Part shown: positions 4,742 through 7,611 of the stretch, piece by piece
Layout of the letters: each line of letters starts with the position of its first letter
Position numbering within the stretch: the stretch's first letter is position 1
Assembly: GCA_013205335.1 (NCBI GenBank)
Contig: JABMNB010000449.1
Coordinates: forward strand, 1 to 7,611
Direction of reading: 5' to 3'
DNA: 7,611 nt
Origin: Rhodospirillales bacterium
GTDB taxonomy: Bacteria; Pseudomonadota; Alphaproteobacteria; Reyranellales; Reyranellaceae
Notes under the pieces: generated by a model
The model's input: only the letters and a program-made list of their open reading frames with translations
The model's database searches: none
What the model was told of the DNA's origin: nothing
Made by a program: the position numbers and the translations under genes

Positions 4742-6310
4742 TCAGCGCTTTGCGATCTCGACGTTCCAGAAGGCGGTCGTCGAGGGTGGGCGGATCCAGC
4801 CCTTCGTGCGGGCGCTGACGGCCGAGGCGCTGTACCACTCGCCGAGCGGATAGTGCGTGCCGATTTCCATGGCACGCGCCTGGATCTCCTCGGCGATGGC
4901 CCGGCGCTTGGCCGCATCCGGCTCCAGCGCGAAGGCTTCGCGCATCGCCTCGATCCGCTGGTCGCACGACCAGCCCGCGGAGGCCTTGTCGCAGGCGGAG
5001 TTGAGGAACAGCGAGGTGATCGGGTTCACCACGTCGATGACGCCCGTGCTCGACAGGGTGACGTTCCAGCCGCGATCCTCCGGCGGCTCCTTGCGCATGA
5101 CGCGCGCGAGGTGCGTCTGCCAGTCGGCCGGCCGCATGTCGACCTTGAAGCCGACCCGTTCGAGTTGCGCCTTCGCAACCGGGCCGAGATTGACGAGGGA
5201 GGCCAGGTCGGTCACCTGCAGCAGCACGATCGGCCTTCCGTCGTAGCCCGCTTCCTTGAGAAGCGCTTTCGCCTTCTCGACGTTGCCCTCGAGCAAGCCC
5301 GACGTGCCCGTGTCGGAGGCGAGCGGTGTGCCGCAGCCATAGTAGGTCTTGCAGAGATGCCAGAACTTGGGATCGCCCACGGCGGCCTCCAGGAAGCCCT
5401 TCTGGTCGACGGCGTAGCCCAGCGCGAGTCGCATCCGCGGATCGTTGAACGGCGGATGGAGCCAGTTGGGCCGCAGCGCATACTGACTGGCATAGGCGCC
5501 GCGCTGCACCTCGATGCCGCGCCGCTTCTCGACCAGCGGCAGCAGGTCGTGCGCCACCGATTCGAGCGCATCTACCTCACCGTTCTCCAGCGCGTTCACC
5601 GCGGTCTGGGGATCGGCGATCGACATCCATTCGACCCGGTCGACCTTGGCGACCTTGCCGCCCGCGAAGTTCGCCGGCGGCTCGGCGCGCGGCACATAGT
5701 TCGGGTTTTTCACATACACGACGCGGTCGCCGGGCCGCCATTCGTCGGCCTTGAACATGAAGGGGCCGGAGCCGGTCGGGTCCTTGATCTGCTGGGTGGC
5801 CGGCGCCTCGGCGACGCGCTTGGGCATCATGAACGGCACGATCCCGGCCGGCTTGGCGAGCGACTCGATCACGAGGCCATAAGGCCGGGAGAGCTCGAGG
5901 CGGATCGTCTTCGCGTCGGGTGCCGTCAGTTCCTTGACGTTGGCCATCAGCTTGAGGCCGACCGGGTCGCGGCTGCCCCATCGCTTGAGCGAGGCGATGC
6001 AATCCTCGGCGCTGACCGTCACGCCGTCATGCCATTTGAGCCCGTCACGCAGGGTGAAGGTATAGACGAGGCCTGCCGGATCGACGGTCCAGCTGTTCAC
6101 CATCTGCGGCTGCGGCTTCAGATCACCGTCGAGGCCGAACAGCGTGTCATAGACGAGATAGCCGTGGGTCCGGCTGATCTGCGCCGACGCCCAGATCGGG
6201 TCGAGGATCTTGAGATCGGAATGCATGACGATCTTGATTGTCGACTGCGCCGCCGCCGGGGTGGCGAAGGCGAGCGTGGCGATGGCAGCAAGGAGGTGGC
6301 GAAGCTTCAT
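4742..6310 (-). CDS. ABC transporter substrate-binding protein, family 5 (peptide/nickel type)
   Basis: A periplasmic solute-binding protein of the SBP_bac_5 (DppA/OppA/NikA) family, 522 residues, normal length. It starts with a Sec signal peptide MKLRHLLAAIATLAFATPAA and a likely cut after Ala21 (AAA|Q). Typical family segments follow: LKILDPIWASA near 33-43, YDTLFGLDGDLKPQPQMVNSW (54-74), FTLRDGLKWHDGVTVSAEDCIASLKRW (85-111), PTGSGPF near 178-184, DPRMRLALGYAVD (290-302) and a C-terminal HYPLGEWY. Cysteines at 320/326 and 440/449 could form two disulfides in the periplasm, and Cys104 is also present. The ATG has AAGGAAGG nine bases upstream, overlapping the TAA of the M14 gene; the gap between the two genes is 15 bases, so they form one operon. 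The ligand is probably a peptide or amino-acid-derived compound, judged from the upstream genes. No permease or ATPase gene is visible, and the gene is last before a convergent gene. Confidence 0.94.
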   Translation of the reverse strand: MKLRHLLAAIATLAFATPAAAQSTIKIVMHSDLKILDPIWASAQISRTHGYLVYDTLFGLDGDLKPQPQMVNSWTVDPAGLVYTFTLRDGLKWHDGVTVSAEDCIASLKRWGSRDPVGLKLMANVKELTAPDAKTIRLELSRPYGLVIESLAKPAGIVPFMMPKRVAEAPATQQIKDPTGSGPFMFKADEWRPGDRVVYVKNPNYVPRAEPPANFAGGKVAKVDRVEWMSIADPQTAVNALENGEVDALESVAHDLLPLVEKRRGIEVQRGAYASQYALRPNWLHPPFNDPRMRLALGYAVDQKGFLEAAVGDPKFWHLCKTYYGCGTPLASDTGTSGLLEGNVEKAKALLKEAGYDGRPIVLLQVTDLASLVNLGPVAKAQLERVGFKVDMRPADWQTHLARVMRKEPPEDRGWNVTLSSTGVIDVVNPITSLFLNSACDKASAGWSCDQRIEAMREAFALEPDAAKRRAIAEEIQARAMEIGTHYPLGEWYSASAVSARTKGWIRPPSTTAFWNVEIAKR

Positions 6311-6325
6311 GGGGCGTTTCCTTCC

Positions 6326-7402
6326 TTATTGTTCGGCCGCGAGGCCGTTGATCGTCTGCAGGGCGAGCGCGCGGAACTGGCCGAGGATCATGCCTTTCCA
6401 GTCGTCGGCATCGACGTAGAAGGCGTCGCGCACCGATCGTCGAATGGCCCGCGCCACAGGCTCGGGCGCGTCGGGATGGCCAGCCAGCCAAGCCTCGCCG
6501 CGCAGCGCGCCGCGCACGACCGGGTTGGGCACGGTGCCATATTCCAGTGTCGTCGGCGTGATCGCGACGCCGGGGCATTCCTCGGGCGCGCAACCGGTGA
6601 TGTGACCGAACGTGCGCGGCGAGACCGACTCCGTCGCCGTGCTGACGATCAGGTCGCTGCCCCACCAGGCCCGGGCACGCTTCGTCGTCGCTTCGGAATG
6701 ACGGCCGAAGATCTTCTCGCCATGGCCATAGGGGCCGAGGCCGGTATGAACATCGATCCACGCGATGTGGCGGCGCTTCGTGCCATGGGTGCGCAGGATC
6801 GAGCGGATCGTGTGATTGCTCCAGGCCGGTGCGGTGCCGCAGTAGAAGAGCCCGTCGGCGTGTCTGGCCTGGCCGCTGGAGACGCCGGGATTGCGCTGGC
6901 CGGCCAGGCGCGCCATTGCCGCCCCGAGTTGCTGCTCGTTCTCCGGGGACGGCGGCCAGGCCTTTGGCACCAGCAGGTCGTGGATCTGCTCGTAGACCGG
7001 ATTGTCCGGATAGGGCGCTGCGAAGTCGTTGAAGTTGCGGTTGAGGTCGATGTTGTCTTCGTTCGTCCGCTTCAGGTGGGAGAAGCCGAACGGATTGACC
7101 GCATGAATGAGCAGCAGGGCGATGCCGCGATCGGCCGCGCGCTTCGCCAGCTCGTCGTTCAGAATTGCCAGCTGACAGGCCGAACCCGAGAAGCCTTCCG
7201 GGCCATGCGTGCCGGAACTCACGATGAACAGCTTGTCGGCGTCGGACGGGCCGAGCAGGGCCGTGTCGGTGCCGATCTCCTCACCCGCGGCGCCCTTCAG
7301 CGGATGGACGTGATGCTGAACGGCTGTGTCGGCTCGGCGCGCGGCTTCCAGGAAGCGCTGACGCGCCTCTTGATAGGTGCCAGAGAAGAGCGAGGCGCTC
7401 AT
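6326..7402 (-). CDS. M14-type metallopeptidase (DUF2817 family)
   Basis: A 358-residue protein resembling zinc carboxypeptidases of the M14 clan (DUF2817 branch). These cleave, or are predicted to cleave, C-terminal residues or amide-linked substrates. Metal ligands are visible as His66-x2-Glu69 in SSGTHGPEG and His219 in WIDVHTGLG. Asn121-Arg122-Asn123 in NIDLNRNF matches the substrate-carboxylate-binding NR of carboxypeptidases, and Glu287 in TTLEYGT is a good candidate for the catalytic glutamate. No signal peptide is present, so it acts in the cytosol, on material already imported. The start is the ATG at 7402 (MSASLFSGTY), which overlaps the stop of the upstream oxidoreductase gene (ATGA) and has only a weak GAGAAG before it, so translation is probably coupled. 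The frame stays open 21 codons further upstream, but those lie inside the oxidoreductase gene. The exact substrate (peptide, N-acyl amino acid or other amide) is not determined. Confidence 0.87.
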   Translation of the reverse strand: MSASLFSGTYQEARQRFLEAARRADTAVQHHVHPLKGAAGEEIGTDTALLGPSDADKLFIVSSGTHGPEGFSGSACQLAILNDELAKRAADRGIALLLIHAVNPFGFSHLKRTNEDNIDLNRNFNDFAAPYPDNPVYEQIHDLLVPKAWPPSPENEQQLGAAMARLAGQRNPGVSSGQARHADGLFYCGTAPAWSNHTIRSILRTHGTKRRHIAWIDVHTGLGPYGHGEKIFGRHSEATTKRARAWWGSDLIVSTATESVSPRTFGHITGCAPEECPGVAITPTTLEYGTVPNPVVRGALRGEAWLAGHPDAPEPVARAIRRSVRDAFYVDADDWKGMILGQFRALALQTINGLAAEQ

Positions 7403-7611
7403 CTGATCTTCTCGTCGAAATAGTCCAGGGTGCGGAAAGCGCCACCGATCACCGGCAGGAACCACGGCTTGCCGGAATAGAGCGGAATGGGCGGCAGCTC
7501 AGTCGCGGCAAAGGGCACCTTGCCATGCAGGCGACCGGCGATCGATTGGCCCATGGCGTTGCCGAGGAACGGCATCATCGACACGCCCGAACCGTTGCAG
7601 CCCACCACGAA
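7399..7611 (-). CDS. FAD-dependent oxidoreductase (DAO type), C-terminal fragment
   Basis: The last 70 codons of a gene that begins beyond the right edge. The fragment starts FVVGCNGSGVSMMPFLGNA. This matches the C-terminal FAD-binding GxNGxGv....G segment of DAO-family flavoproteins (glycine/D-amino-acid oxidases, sarcosine-oxidase-like and related amine oxidoreductases). It then runs through a proline-rich stretch to a terminal DYFDEKIR. The N-terminal GxGxxG dinucleotide site is outside the window, so the family call rests on this tail alone. Its stop overlaps the ATG of the M14 gene by four bases. With the downstream hydrolase and periplasmic binding protein it suggests oxidation of an amine or amino acid released from an imported compound. 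The substrate is unknown. Confidence 0.78.
   Translation of the reverse strand, partial: FVVGCNGSGVSMMPFLGNAMGQSIAGRLHGKVPFAATELPPIPLYSGKPWFLPVIGGAFRTLDYFDEKIR

Noticed and set aside
4728..4749. AGCGC (4728-4732) with GCGCT (4745-4749) between the convergent CMD-family and binding-protein genes, as a bidirectional terminator
   Set aside because: Only five pairs with a 12-base loop, overlapping both stop codons, and no T-run on either strand.
4853..7423. An 856-codon open frame on the plus strand opposite the binding-protein and M14 genes
   Set aside because: It is antisense to two genes with clear family motifs and is rich in Arg, Asp, His, Gly and Val in the way expected of a stop-poor shadow frame in high-GC DNA. 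No domain, no ribosome-binding site and no signal of selection is visible.
1..7611. CRISPR arrays, tRNA or rRNA genes, insertion sequences, phage or toxin-antitoxin genes
   Set aside because: No regularly spaced repeats, tRNA-like cloverleaf, transposase motif or terminal repeats were seen; all larger frames belong to metabolic or transport families.

Overview
The window is high-GC DNA with tightly packed genes, short intergenic gaps, ATGA/TGATG start-stop overlaps and several GTG starts. The protein types (RraA-like aldolase, Rhizobiales-type QueD with a long C-terminal tail, SBP_bac_5 periplasmic protein, Cys-less carboxymuconolactone-decarboxylase-family protein) suggest an alphaproteobacterium of the Hyphomicrobiales/Rhodospirillales kind (for example a Bradyrhizobium- or Reyranella-like soil organism). 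That assignment is inference from gene content; there is no rRNA or marker gene here.

Layout. Left edge, minus strand: an RraA/HMG-aldolase-type gene (126-833) followed after 24 bases by the first 33 codons of a secreted protein that runs off the window. Next, also minus strand, a DUF805 membrane protein (933-1307). A 196-base divergent region (1308-1503) holds a nested GC-rich hairpin and a 10-codon upstream reading frame whose TGA overlaps the queD ATG. queD-queE (1504-2762, plus strand, ATGA overlap) encode two successive steps of 7-deazaguanine (queuosine precursor) synthesis. Converging on them is an aldo/keto reductase (2790-3704, minus) with an export-type N-terminus and a second, better ribosome-binding site at an internal start. 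A 190-base divergent region with a 17-base operator-like inverted repeat separates it from a 64-residue protein of unknown function (3895-4089, plus). A carboxymuconolactone-decarboxylase-family gene with a GTG start follows (4172-4729, plus). The right-hand third is one minus-strand operon read from the right edge: the C-terminus of a DAO-type FAD oxidoreductase, an M14/DUF2817 metallopeptidase-like gene, and a family 5 (peptide/nickel-type) ABC substrate-binding protein.

How the genes work together. queD and queE are consecutive pathway enzymes and are translationally coupled. The right-hand operon looks like uptake plus breakdown of a peptide- or amino-acid-like compound: a periplasmic binder, a zinc carboxypeptidase-like hydrolase and a flavin amine/amino-acid oxidase. 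No permease or ATPase genes are in view, and the binding-protein gene is last in the operon, so they must lie upstream beyond the window or elsewhere.

Most interesting signal: the whole 82-base gap between the small unknown gene and the carboxymuconolactone-decarboxylase-family gene folds, on paper, into one long hairpin (4093-4169). Its 3' arm is the Shine-Dalgarno sequence of the downstream gene, and an alternative 8-base pairing reaches into the first codons. This has the geometry of a ROSE-like RNA thermometer or another translational switch, on a gene class where I know of no such element.
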